The position numbers and the translations under genes are program-made. DNA of 64,000 bases, from contig JBAJFG010000002.1 of NCBI GenBank assembly GCA_037903475.1, positions 3,534,001 through 3,598,000 of the forward strand, read 5' to 3'. This DNA comes from Ancylostoma caninum (lineage: Eukaryota; Nematoda; Chromadorea; Rhabditida; Ancylostomatidae). The notes beneath the pieces were generated by a model, which saw nothing but the letters and a program-made list of their open reading frames with translations, did not search any database and was not told the origin of the DNA. Positions 10,287-23,400 of this stretch are shown in pieces. The stretch's first letter is position 1; every line of letters begins with the position of its first letter.

Positions 10287-10850
10287 AAAAAGGCTATTTT
10301 TATCGACGAAACGTCATCTCCGTGATTCCCGTGCTGAATTTTTCCTCTTGGACATGGAGACCTGAAACTTGGGGATAAAGCACAATTGGGTGGGCTCCAC
10401 AGAATTGTTATCTGTCGACTTGCAGAACTGTGTAGGACTGGCAGTACGAGAGTGCAAACATTTTTACCTGAAATTTTGACTACCTCAGAGGCATGGTTGT
10501 ACTTAGACACCCATAGCAGAAGACCTAGCACGTTCAGGTGTCGATCTTTTTTCAGTTTTAGTTAGTAAGAGGTAAGTGCTCTCAGGCAGTGTGGTTCACT
10601 TTTCCGCAGTTGTCATCGCTCCTGCTTCGATCTAGTCGATAAAAACAAGTAAAAAGGCCATTTTTGTCCGCTAAACATCATTTCCGTAATTCCTGTGCTG
10701 AATCTTCTCTACTGATGCTGGAGAGCTGAAACTTAAAGGTAAAGCACAATTAAGTAGTCTCCATAGTATGACTTTTTCCGGCTTTCAGGGATGAGTAGAA
10801 CTGGCAGTACGTATGAACAAAAATGACCATCCGAAATTCAGCCTCGCTCG
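10287..10850. repeat. Diverged direct repeat of ~190 bp (two units)
   Basis: Units at about 10287-10480 and 10650-10850 share blocks in order: GTAAAAAGGC..ATTTTT, ..CGTGATTCC.GTGCTGAAT.., ..GAAACTT..GGTAAAGCACAATT.. and ..GAACTGGCAGTACG... Non-coding, unclassified. Confidence 0.6.
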
Positions 10851-13307
10851 GTGGTCTAGCAGCAGTACTACTAAAAGCAGTACCCGAATTTTCTACCACA
10901 ACCACGATCTCTCCCCTCTACGACCCCTCCCCCCCCCTTATCCGCCCACCATACGACCGTCCGCTGATAATTTATCAGCACACGCTTGACCCTGATTTTG
11001 TATGGAGCTTACATTCATAGGCGTACCATCAATAACCCTTAGTTTGCAATTTTTCTTCAACTTCTTTCGCTTGCGAGTCCTCTGGACAAGGACTTTTGCG
11101 CACTCTCCAGGAAACGCCTATCATTCATGCACAATCAGATGGATGCTGTTCTACGCATGTTTTTTTGAACAGCTCCTTAGGTTTCCGTAAGTTGCTGACT
11201 CAGGCAGGGAACCACATGTTGCATGTTTGCGCTGCAAAGATGGTGCTAAAAAATATTCGTATTCAACCTTCAGTAAGCCCTGGCAAACTGAGTAACCTTT
11301 AAATTCGACGAAGAAAGTAGCGCGGAATACGCAACCGTTTCTACAAAATAATTAGTCGAATGTCCAAGATCCTGGATCAGCAGGATCAGCGTGGGGTCGT
11401 TCGATCGAGTTGGGGTGGCAGCAGAGCGTCGCTGCCAGCTGATTTGGTGGGCAAACATTTCTTTTCATGGTATTAAAAAGCTATATGTTAGTCCTTTGCT
11501 TTCCTTTTTTGCATTTTATAGCACAACAAATTTTTCCACTTGTTGTTTTGCAAGGAGCCTTCTTCTTGAGTTACTTATGTGGCCGATTCTACAAAAGCCT
11601 TATTTTCGAATTTTTGCTTGGTTCTGGAATCGTTTTACAACTCGACTGTATTACTGGTATGCCTTCGTCGTTCAGATGATCTTTTTCGGAGTTTGTTTCC
11701 TTCCATAGTCCAGAAACGCTGCAAAAAATGGCCAAAATCCTCTTTCGCCCGTAAAACAGCTGAAAAGAAAGGCAGCGGTATCGACTTTTTTGGATCGGTT
11801 CACATCAAGCGGACCGCGCAACTCGGCCCAACCTGCTCGAAAGCGGTGAGCTGAGCGGTTCCAGAAAACAGAAATTTCGAAGATTTCGAATGTTTTTAGC
11901 ACACCCGATTTCCCCAAATTGTACCAAAATCTCGAGGTCGAAAATTTGCGTGGGTGCTGCCTTTAATCTGATTGTTGAGCAAGGACCCAAATGACCCAAA
12001 TTGTTGACACACTTCAAACATTTTTTATTTAGATGCATCAATACTGTGCTGCCGTGAAGCCTCATACATATGCTGATGTATAATACATATCTTCCTTAAC
12101 TTATTTGATGAAAATATCAGATGAATAAGATACTTTTTGTTCAGCTTAATTTTCCTCCTATCGCCTTCCTTAGGATCTGAAAATCAGGAAGCAGATGAGA
12201 TTTATCTGTCCAAACGTCCCGTAATTTGCAGAAAGAGGTCGATGAAGTTTTTCGTGCAACCTTCAAGCTAAGGCTTGTTCCACTGACGGTGAATCCACCC
12301 TTTGCTTCAGATTTATTTAGGGTTGAAGAATAAATAAATATTTAGTGCAGAAATGTATCGAAAGGAACAGACATGACATCAAATTAAACGAAGCAAACAA
12401 TGATACAAATGATCAAATATTGAATTGTATTCCGAGAACGCCGTGTGGAGTGCCGAGAATGTCCTGAAAAACAACAAAGAATTGCAGTGGAAGGAAAATC
12501 AGAAATAGGGAGCAGTCGCATCGCCATTGTCGGCCGTCTGAAAGCTCTGCTGCTTTACTGCTGAATCTGATATAACAGTCACTGGTAACCTGAGAAGTGG
12601 GCGGAGCATCTAAGAATTCGGCCAATCGATGGCTGCCTCCAAAAGACGTCATGCAGACGAAGGCATGCATCAGAGGAGCCCCTGGGCGACTACGCGGTTT
12701 GGCACCGTTGATCGCCGCGTCCTCCGCGCGGTCGTTCTCGAGTGCCAAGCCGATGCGAAGCCTGCGGCAATCCAACTGTCAGTGATGTGCATCGTCATCA
12801 CGAACTGTGTGGGCGGAGCTCGTCCGCGTGTTGTGCATGGTCGTGTGGAGTGCTACTCTCACTATGTATTATTTTTTCTTCAGTGTAAAGATAACCAACA
12901 GCACATTTTGCTTATTTTTGCCCCCCCCCCTTTTCACTGATCAGCAGCTCAGCTTCGAAAGGACGCGTGGAGCCTGCTGGATTTCGATGCGCATCTGTCT
13001 CTCAGCAGCCTACACTCGACTCCGGCTCCCCACTGAGATTCGCGTTCCTGAAACTAGTTCGCGCCTCATCGAGATCGTTACTTTTCTGAACAACAGCGAA
13101 ATGTGTGGGAAAGTGGTGCATGATAGTGGAGGAGATGTTGGAAACACGAGCACCTCAATGAAGACGAACAATGGAGAAGTTCAGGTCCAGTGCAAAACGA
13201 TCTCGAAGTGCGCACTTCCTCCGCTTTTTAGTAGAAAATGCAACAATTACCTTGGAAATGCCCTGGTTCATCTGTTTTTCATCGATTGTCCGGGCACAAG
13301 TACTCAC
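10851..13307. other. No supported gene; repeat-like sequence
   Basis: Many overlapping short frames on both strands, including a hydrophobic 70-codon frame at 11467-11679 and a 220-codon frame at 12807-13469, but no family motif and no splice-supported chain. GC-rich patches at about 11700-11860 and 12590-12840 look like old repeats. Confidence 0.35.
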
Positions 13308-13439
13308 CTTTTCGCAGCTTCTTTTCTGTTTTTGATTCATAATACGTGTCTGGACTATAAAATTGCAAAACACATATTCCCTCCGTCACATCACCACAAC
13401 CCTGCGAGTTTCTGTTATATCTTTCAATCCAGAGGCTAT
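13308..13439 (-). CDS. Orphan internal exon candidate
   Basis: On the minus strand a TTCATTCAG acceptor is followed by 132 nt of open frame ending at GAAAAG with donor GTGAGTAC. The peptide contains SLWIERYNRNSQGCGDVTEG, then ICVLQFYSPDTYYESKTEKK. I do not recognise the family and could not phase a neighbouring exon; a + strand frame also overlaps. It may be a gene fragment. Confidence 0.28.
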
Positions 13440-16400
13440 CTGAATGAACCAAATGGATGTCTTCCTTAGGGATACACATGGATCGCACATCTAATCTCTC
13501 TTACCCCGAAGGAAAAATACTCTCTCAATGCTTTATAGGGTGTCGTGACCTACTGTTTCCAGGTTTAACTGACAGCAGCTTCTGTGTGAGTGCACTTACA
13601 GCACTCACAATCACAGCTCATAGAATGTTTTTCAGTGGCTTACTTGTAACGTTAGATACATTAACCTCTTACTTCAACCTTTTTACCTGCTCCTACGCAT
13701 TATTTCTTTGAAAAGGTTTGGCTACAAATTCTATGTATACCGTGGCATTCGAAGTTTAGAAATTATGAAAAGAGTTTACTCGAGTACTTTTGGCCAAATA
13801 GAAGTCGATTCTTGCAAATAATTTGATTAATAAGTTAGGATCCGTCTTGAAAATTCTGGATATTTCAAGAAAGGAAAGGGACTACTACTCTCCTTCAAGT
13901 TCCTCGCGCCTGTATTGTTCTATCGTTTCCAAACATCCCAATTTTCGGCCCATTAATCTCATACTCGGATTCGAAAACATCTAAAGAGATTGTTCCCTTC
14001 TGAATATGTAATTTATTATTTGGAGACCATGTCCTTCCTCCTTGATCGTGGCGAAGTAGGCCCGGCCCTCCAGCGACTTTCGCTTACCAGATGGTAGATG
14101 GCTACTCGTTGTCATGATCTTCTTAATGCTTCAATTCGTTTTCTTCAACATACGGATGGTCTGCCATAATGTCTGAAAAATTTGTGCGAACAAAGGAAAC
14201 TTAATTCCGTGACTCTCTGTGGTGGCCCTGTGAAATCGAATTGACAATCCCTTACAACACTTAACTCACTTAAAGTATGATAGTAGGGAGGTCTCCTTGC
14301 TGTTCGATTCTCCCACTTCGTCCACTAGTGATGCACATCCTACAATATCTTCTGAGATTCGCAATAATAAGAAGCGCGACTATGATCAGTCGATTATTGC
14401 ACCGAATATTACATGTTTATTTTTTGAATTATCAAAGTCAAAAAGCACTTTCAAGCACGATGCTGAGACTTTGATTTTCATGTCACTTTATTTGGCCAAT
14501 TTTCAGTGTCACATACCCTCATCTTGCTCAGCGGCCGCTATGATGTAATCTAAATATAATTTCCTCAATCCATTAAAATTTACGAGCAAGAATATAGTGG
14601 GATTTTTCTAGAAAATGTTTCCATAAGTGATTGTCTCTTTTTGAGCTACATACGCGAAGACTTTTTCATCGGAATTTCTCAAATTTCACGATTTTTACAG
14701 TGTTATGGGACATCAGCGTCAATCATTTTCTATGGATAAACAAAAGTTAAGCAAATGGATACGTTGAATTCCCTCCTGGCCCGACGCTCTAAAATCCTTT
14801 GTCTTCCACTGAGGAAATCCTCGCTGCCTTTTCTTCTATGAGGGAAAGGATACAGGGGTGGCCCAGTTACTGGAAACGATATGGACAATTGGTATGTGGT
14901 TTTTCGCTTTGGGGACAAATTCTGTACGAATTCCTCATAGAACTGTCCTAACCCATGTGTACCGTGAATAATAGTCTTGGACCCACTTTTTGACAAAGCA
15001 TACCTCGGAAGCCAAAGCTAGCCTCTTAGGGAAAGCCAGAATCATACCACGTAACTCTTCACAGAAGCTCCACAAGAGATACATGAAACGTCACAAGTTG
15101 CTCATGACTGTGCCTTGTTGAAATGGAAGGACTCCTAGGGTGTTGCCTCCTTGTGAGAAGCACCCAGCTTCTCATGACCAGCGATAAACACAAAGGCATT
15201 TCCAAGCGACCGAAGGCACTGGAACTGTTCAGCGCCTCCACGCCAGGCGTTCAAAAACAGTGGATTCCCTAGTGTACGGATGAGGATTCATGCTACGCAG
15301 CAGTACTCGTCTGGCGTCACACAATCCCCGTGGCGGCGGCCTCGTCGCCGCGCTGGCGGCAGAGGAACTGGATGGCCCTCGCCTCTCTCCCTCAGTCGTC
15401 GCAACCTCTCTTTGTATGATCCTGTGTGGTTTTCTGTCTACGATCGCGCATAATTACGCCGCGTTTCAAGGTCGCTCGTACCAACAATGCCCAGCCGTGC
15501 ACTCTTCACCTTCGCTATTCAATAATCGACTCTCCACCCTATCCACCACCGCTACCGTATTCACGGCCGCCGATGAGGGCCCCTCCGTTCCTCATTCACG
15601 CACTCACTCCACCACTACCATCACACAAAACAATTTCGGTCTGTAAGTATGCGGCCCAGCGACTACAGACGACGAGATCGCATGTATAGGGGAGGAGCAA
15701 AATTAAATAAGTTAAGCATTAGGCGCACAGTAAAAATTGCTTCATGAGGAAGTAACCAGCTCGTTAAGGGTGAGAGTGAAGGATCGCGAGGAGGGTACAC
15801 ATAATTCTACCTGAAAACTCTTCTTCTCAGAAATCAGTGCACGTCTGACTGTTTCTGCATTTACTATTCGAACTTTGAATGTGGTGTTTCAGTCCTTAAA
15901 ACTGGTACTTTTCAGCTTGAAAGAACGTACGAGCTGGTCATTTCTTCTCTCCAGAAATTGTTGGAATGGGGTTTTCGTCGTCTTGTAGTCTATAGAGGTA
16001 TCAGAGCGGATGAGCTCTCGCTGCGGCTGAATTTCAGTAGGCCCATTCGTAGTAGGCACCCGGCCCCGGAGGCTACTCCTTGTGTAAAGATAGCCCCGCA
16101 AAACATGCTCGACGAAATCTCGAGTGGGATTCATGGACGCGCCCGACGAGGTGAGGGCCTCCGAGGTAATCCACATGTATTTCTTGGTGTTAAACTTCTG
16201 TTCTTCACAAGGCCCACTTCTTTGCTCAGCTTCGAAGAAGTTCCTGGATAAGATGCGCCTCATTCCTGAGAGCGTTCATGGCACCCACCACCGGAGAGCA
16301 GTTCCAGCGACCTCGATAAATTGTGCTTTGTGATGGTTTGCAGCAGCGCAGACACGTTGCTCCCTCACCTCAAAGGTGTCCTTTGCTTGTCGATCTCAAT

Positions 16401-18013
16401 CGACGCGGCATGTTCACTCTGTTTTGAATGTAGTTTCCATGCATTAAACTCGATCGAGTGGAAAAGATAAAATCAGAAATAGCGGTGCTGTCTACAACAC
16501 AGCGTGGAATACGCCCGGACGAACGTCGCTGAACGACCACGGGGACACCGTACGAAGTCGACTCCACACGGTTTGCTGGCCGGATTCCTTCCAGGGCCTT
16601 CCAAGGTGGTCCCCCTAGTAGTTGTGTGGCATTTCCACGACGCGAAATACATGGTTGTATTTGGTTTCGGCACCACACCATGTTGACTTTCTGCTTCGAA
16701 TCAGATCGATTCCCATTGTTGGTTTGACATTGGCCATAAGGGTGACACCGCGGCGAGACTGCGACAATTCTGGGAGGATTTCTTGCATACGCTGTTTTCA
16801 ATCTCATTCTGCTGGCTGAAGACAGACGCTTCGAGGCTTCCGGAGTGCTCGGGATTTGTGGAAAAACAGGGTACCTCAGCCTTTACTCCTCTTCACGTGT
16901 TCCTTTGCTTGAATTGCTGTTTAACACCTGTTCTCCATTTAAGGAAGTGAGGTTCAAATTCGCGAAACAATTTTTGTGAAAGGTATTCTGAGCAGTGGCC
17001 AATCATCGTTTGTTTGAAAATTTCGCGAAGTATTGGGAAGCACCCTCCACCTTGGACACCTTGCACAAAAAGATCCTAATTCGTGAGTCATGGTTTCAAA
17101 TCGATGGATTGAGCTCCACATTCTATAGAGGGTTGCAACTCGTTATGGTCCTGTTTCCCGATTTCAACCCTTCCAAATCCATCTCACCAAAGTTACCGAC
17201 GCAAAACAAGTTTACCTAAAAACGGAATCATCACATGTGCTGAGCTGAGAACTTTGAGTTGGATTTCATAAAAAGCCTAGCACGCTGGCACGCGTGTCAT
17301 TGATAACATGAGAGAACATGCATACTAGGAAACAGGATAGGTTGGCTAACCTGGTTGTCTCTGGTTATGCACTCGGTTATCCTGGCGCTTGAAGGTCTCC
17401 ATAAAAAATGGTTATCAGTTTGCAAAGTCAACTGTCTAGGGGAGAAGGAAAATGGAAATGAAAAAATCAGGAGGAGAATTTGTGAATAGGAAGACATGTT
17501 GAGGAAGGGAAATCCAGACAATTTTTTTATCAGGAAAAAAAATTCCTCAGGAGAGACCATGAAAGGTGTAGAGATGTAGAACTTATGATGTAGGAATAAT
17601 CTAGCGAAGGAATGGTTGACAAAACCCCAGAGAAGTAGGGGTAATAAAGGAAGTGAGTCTGTGTCCTCCACCACAAGATCGGCGACGAACCCGGTATGGA
17701 ACCGATGGATGCACGGCCCGGATCTCAACCGTGAATTCATGCAGTGCCATTGCGGGACATCCGCGCCCACTCCCACTCCGTCCAACACACGAGGCAAATT
17801 CGGGTAAAACCGAAGCGAACGAATCGAATCGAACTCCACCGCAACACAGGTGACTCACCGGCCCCCGACAGGCAAAAGCATAAAACCACTCACCGGCTGT
17901 TAATAAATCGGGTTTTCGAGAAATCAATTCCCTCACGCAGATGCGGGCGAAACGCCGGCGCTACTGGCGAAATTTCCGGATTAGTGTGCAGTTCAGAATG
18001 GAAACAGTCGAGT
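13440..18013. other. No supported gene; several open but unassigned GC-rich tracts
   Basis: Long frames occur at 15290-15646 (+, ending at a consensus GTAAGTAT donor), 15889-16263 (-), 16370-16807 (-) and 17297-17936 (-, two overlapping frames). None shows a family motif or a consistent exon chain. The 15.9-16.8 kb and 17.6-17.9 kb tracts have the look of old dispersed repeats, which only a genome-wide copy count can decide. Confidence 0.3.
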
Positions 18014-19475
18014 TCAGAGTGTCAACGGTGGAGCGCGAAACACAGAAACGGTTCGAATGGACAGGTGGGAGGAGGCGGGGAGCATACTCTCAGTGGGGGA
18101 GAGACCTTGGAACCGCCCACACTTCACACACACACACGCGCACACACGCGGAGAGGAGCAGAGGTAAATGGAACAGTGCACGTTGGCCTTATGAGGAGCG
18201 CAGTAGAGCAGGGTACCTGTGTCGAGTCCTTTCAGAAACTTCGGGCCGTGGAAGTGTTCACCGCCGCCGGTCTTGCATCCCGAAGCCTCTGGCAGTAACG
18301 GCTGGGGATTCAAGTACCGCTGTTGTCTGCGCACTGTCATGTTAGGGGTCTAGGGATAGCCTTCTGTGGCAGGATTCGCGGCCGTTCTCGGAAAGGTTCT
18401 AATCTTTGTGCTCATCCAGACAAGATTTTTTTTGCAAATTGTGATACATGTTGCTGTTTTTACAGTGAATTATTAATGTTGCCTGAGACGAGCTGCTCGA
18501 ACGAGACAGGACAATTTTTGTCAGGAAAACTCGGCCAGTTTAGAGAGACTGTTAGATCACGGTTCTTCTGAGAACGCTTAAGAATCCAAACAGTTGTAAG
18601 CTGGCCATTTAAGACGCATCACAAGTACAAAGCAAGAAACGGACCAAAACAAGCGCTACCTCCCACTAACTAGAAATGAAAACGATGGATGGAAGGAGGC
18701 AAATCTGGATAAGCTCTGCGAAAAAAACCCATTTTCAACAGATCTCTGCATTTTGTGAGACTAGAAGAATGAAAGTAAGAGAAGGTGAAAGTTAATGTCA
18801 TGAATATAGAATAGATTTGCACCGGATCCTGAACATGTTTGTATTAAGTCCTTCCACATGAGAATATGTGAATTACAAAGAATGTGGTGTTTCATCGATC
18901 CTAGGTTTCATTACCAGCTCCTCAACTATCCTTAGTCCCTCTGGCCAAACCATGTCGCTTAAATTTTCATGGACAACCTCCTAAAATGATGTTTTATTTT
19001 TCTTTTTCAAACTTGGATTTCGCCGTACTCGCAGTTTCTTTTGGAGATCAGACTAAACACCAGTATGCAACAAAAAATGGGCATTACCTCGCAGGAGCAC
19101 AAGCCAAATACGGCTAATAGCATTGTGCGGCACATGTGTATAACTGCTAACTATTCAACAACTGAAAGAGCACCTACCAAATGTCTCCGGATCCAGAAGG
19201 TCATGCCAAGGATCGTCTGACGCGAAGGTACTTGCAGTGGAAGATCGAGTATGGGTGGCCTCAACGCAGCCGTATCCGAAGCAGTGTGGTGGAGGCTTTA
19301 CGAAGTGATAAGAACGGGCCGAAGTGGGAGGGGTGACAATAATGTTGAGTGCCCCAGCCGAGGCGCCTTCGAGATCATCCTCTCCGGTGAGAGGATAACA
19401 TGGAATCAATAGGATAAGATTAGAGGCCCTGGCTTCCTTCCGGAGATGCGGCTGCTCGTGCCCCGCCCCTCGCAC
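18014..19475 (-). CDS. Candidate multi-exon gene of unknown function
   Basis: One exon ends at 19178 with donor GTAGGTGC; its frame is open back to about 19475 and includes GEDDLEGASAGALNIIVTPP and FASDDPWHDLLDPETF. It ends in phase 1. The next exon, 18217-18333, begins after CATGACAG in the matching phase, encodes RRQQRYLNPQPLLPEASGCK and GGGEHFHGPKFLKGLDT, and ends at a GTACCC donor, again phase 1. A possible last exon from about 18115 to 18014 ends with a stop. Phase agreement and coding-like codon use support a real gene; family, start and first exon are unknown. It lies about 1 kb downstream of ari-2 on the same strand. A transcribed repeat is the main alternative. Confidence 0.4.
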
Positions 19476-20451
19476 ACCTTACTTCTGCCTCCCATCTCAT
19501 GCCCACGTATAAATACTTCATTTCGCAGTTGGCTGGACGCATGACGACGACGGATCGCAATGAAGGTGTGCAGTGTAGCCTGTCTCAAACATCTTTATTC
19601 AAGGCTATCCGTCGATAGTAGATCAACACAAAATCCTAGAACACAAATGTCATATGAACATAATAAATCTCTCATATCACGAAGAACATATGCACAAATG
19701 AGTTCGATGAGAAAGGCACCAGAATCTATTACTTCTCATAAGCGCCTTCATACAATGCAAAATGTACAATTGGGCCATAATGGAGCTTCGCAAAAAAGGA
19801 ACTAAACGATGATTTACACAGGAAGGAATCAAACTATACATCTCACACCTTCAGCAGAAGCATAAAAACAGCACTCACTCAGAAAACATCACAAACTTAA
19901 ATAGTTCACATTTTCACGACAACCAATAAGAGGAGGTACCTCCTGAAGTCGTTTTTTGTTGCTCTTTCTGATGCATTACAGTCGAATTCTTCAAATCACC
20001 TGACTGGGAGAAATTATTTAAAAGCAAGCCGAAGCTTCAGAGCATTACTGCTTTCTGAATCCATTTGCATTTCGAATTTGAAGGAACGAATATCACAAGA
20101 AAATAAGATCCCTACAATTCGGAACTATTTTTAGTCATGAGAGCTGCCTTAGGTGGGTTTTTATATACAATTCAGGCACACTGTAAGAATTCAATTGCCC
20201 GTACTTGGACGTGTAAACATGGGAAAGAAAGCATGGTAACTTGTTACGCAGTAGAAAGAAAATCTGCTTCGTCTGGAGCAACTGGGATCACAAAGATACG
20301 CCGCTGTTTGGAGAAATCATAGAAAGGGCACTCAATGGACCTGGTAGAGGCCTGAAAAGAAAAAAATCAGTATCAAAAGTAAGAACGTGTGTTTTTTTTT
20401 TCTCCAACCTGATTATGTCCGACTGTACTCCACGTCAACAGCCACAGGGAT

Positions 20452-23400
20452 TCAAAAGAAGAAGTCGTGCAAAAGACTGGATCGCTTGTGCTCAGCCCGG
20501 TGCATGTGAGCCTCGAGAGAGCCTCTAGCGGTTGAGTCCGCTCTCTCGACAGCCCAAGCCAACTCCTCAACTTCCTTCTCCAATTGCGCCTGTTGGTACT
20601 CGAACTGCAAACAAGACATTTTCACTCATCATCGGGGTTTTTAGATAATCCAATAGTTCATAAATCATTCAACTACGCACACGTCGTAACAGCGATTCAT
20701 TTCAAATTAATTGTTCCCAGATTCTTTTGCATAATTGCATGGATCAACTACGCTTTTTTCTGGGATAATTGTGTGCAGCGGTAAGGTCATGTGGCGCAGT
20801 GGCGAAGCAAGGACAATTGGGACTTTGGAAAATGTCACCAAGCGAATTATATCCACAGCGATGCACACAGAAAGTGTTAGAGCGCCGCACCTTGTTTCGG
20901 TCGTCTGGTTAACGCAAAAAAAGTAGTTATCTCGTAAAGAGACGCGTTATTGAAGAACCACTAATAATGGTGAATGAGCACCTTCACACAAAAAGGGTAC
21001 AGAACGCTTATTTTACGCTTGATTCCCACAAAACTGGTACACAGAAAAACTTTTTTTTCACATAAGTTGAGATTTCTAGGATAAACCTCTAACGCAACGC
21101 AAGAATACCACTGAATATGCCCTCACGGACTTACCAAAACTGGATCCAACGCCAACAACGAGATGGTTCACATACGATGTGACCTACACCTTAGTAAATG
21201 AATTGTTTAACCTTACATGGGGAATTGAAGCTTGGTCTATAATCTCGGAATTGACCCATATCCATGCCAACCACTCTCCAAGAGTACTTGCGAAGTGGTA
21301 CAAAAGCCTGTGGTGGTGAGATGACCTTATTCCTTTCCTTGAAAATCTCTAGAAAGATGAGAGTAGCGTATCGCGCCTACCGTATCCGTGCTGCAAGCCG
21401 TGGTGGCGAAAGAGAACTAATCATGTAATGGGGTGATAGCGGCGGTGGATTAGCGGCGATTATCGGCCGCTCGTCTAGATTATCCCATGATGGTGGAGCC
21501 CAACAGGTATGTGCGTCGTCGTGCCATCCATCATAAACGGAGTGGAATGAGGCACGGGGTCAGGTTCCCATAATACCGGCCACACCAAGTTCACAAACGT
21601 CACAAAATCCTCGCACAAAAGAGAAAGGCAGGGGGAGGATGAGATCCTCGCATCAGCATCTACCTATTAACGTACATGGTGCTGCATCTGAGAGCGTGCA
21701 GTGCAACCGTCGACGAAGTTCGCCGTCGCGTGCAGTGTTCACAAACACACGACACGATATTATCGCTCTGACAATCATGCCGCAACCATCAATATCGCGC
21801 GAACATCGTCGCGGCAACTTTGCGGGCATCAAACGGCAAAGTGAGCAGATGACAGAATAATGAGAATAATGAAGACAGCACTCTTGCCACTATTCATTCT
21901 AAGTGTCATATTAAAAGCACAAAACATACAGCTTCGCTATCCCAGTAGTCAACTAAAGACAGCAACGATGTGGATCCCTCTCCACACAGACGAAATCTAA
22001 CAAACATTCCTCGATGAGCAAAGAGAGAAGTAGGATCATCAAGTAGGATTCAGCTGTACTTGTCATGCAACTCATGTCGCGAGCGAATGGCTATACACAA
22101 ACTCAGAACTACGTCGACAGCGCAACGATGGAAGCGACCCTGAGTAGATAATTATCAGTAGGAGGAGGAATTAGCTGCCTAGCTATAAGAATGACACGTC
22201 GTCTTTATGCCTTTTCTTTGTTCAGATGGTTCACATATAGACGTAATTTCAAGAACCAATATTGCCTATCTCACACTTTCGGACGGCAAGATGCGGGCCA
22301 CAGAAATCCTAGGGTTTCTAATAAATGTAAAAAAAGTCAAAAAAAAAGTTCATGATTGTCAAAAAAAAGTTCATGACAACCCCCATTAACACTTTTCTGA
22401 CACATTTTCCGTAATTCCTGCAACCAGCTACTTCTAAGTTCAAGATTATATAAAAAGTTTTTCTTTGAAAACAGTTCTGAAAGAAAAAGTTCCTGAGCTA
22501 CTGCTGAACGTAGAGCAGATGAAGAAAAACTCTTCTTCCTGGAGATGAATAACAACGGCAGCGATTAATCCGACAAAACCGAATAGATTCTGAAAGAATA
22601 TTCACTCAACAAGAAAAGGTGCTAGGACTGGTCACAGTGAGCTTGTGCTTCAAGCAAAATTTGCTGAGAGGTGAAATCTGACGGTAAATGAGGTCCTAGG
22701 CGCTCATCTCATAGATCTGTGTTCGGTGTACATCATCATCGCCTTTTCCGAGCTCTCTCTATCCTTCTATTAGGTTATAACATAAGTTTCCGCTGTTTTT
22801 GCATAGACATTTCTTCTAACGAATGAATACTGATTGGATTTCGCGCATATCTAGACAACGTTTTGAAGAGCATGATCCTGTGAACATTCGGAACGCGAGA
22901 TCTATTTTTGCGTCTCATTTTGAAAATATAATGAACTACGGAGTGAACCCTTCAAGAATGCAGAATCGGTACCTACGCTCCCACGAATAATAATTCCAAC
23001 ATAACACTGAAGAGGCCAACCAAATTTCGGTGTAGTAATCTAGAGATCAATCTTATTCTTCTTGTTACTTTCACTCTAAAATTTACTCATGAGCGTAGCG
23101 TTTGCTTTCTCAAGCACAGGCAGCAAACTTGGTGACCCGAAATTTTGATTATGCCGCTTTGCTCTCTGGAGTTGAACGAATCGAAGTGGGATTTCTTCCA
23201 CTGGAAGAACTGTAGCTACAAACATCAACCGTTTGTTAACACTAATCGGTGGAATTTTGGGACAAGTTCCATATTTTACCACGCCGTGGAGGGCGCCTTG
23301 TTGATCGAATTCTCCGGAAAGGCAAAGAGCTCGCAGCGCCGCAGCTACCTGCGCTTTATGCAGCAGAAATCTAGCCCTAACCACGCGCCGGTTATCGGAT

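Noticed and set aside
12807..13469. 220-codon + ORF, among the longest in the window outside the LINE
   Set aside because: No domain, poor codon pattern in its second half, overlaps a better exon candidate on the other strand.
15290..15646. 118-codon + ORF ending at a consensus GTAAGTAT donor
   Set aside because: Good donor but no matching downstream acceptor in phase and no recognisable protein; left as unassigned.
16370..16807. 145-codon minus ORF with small + frames
   Set aside because: All frames are similarly open; looks like an old GC-rich repeat.
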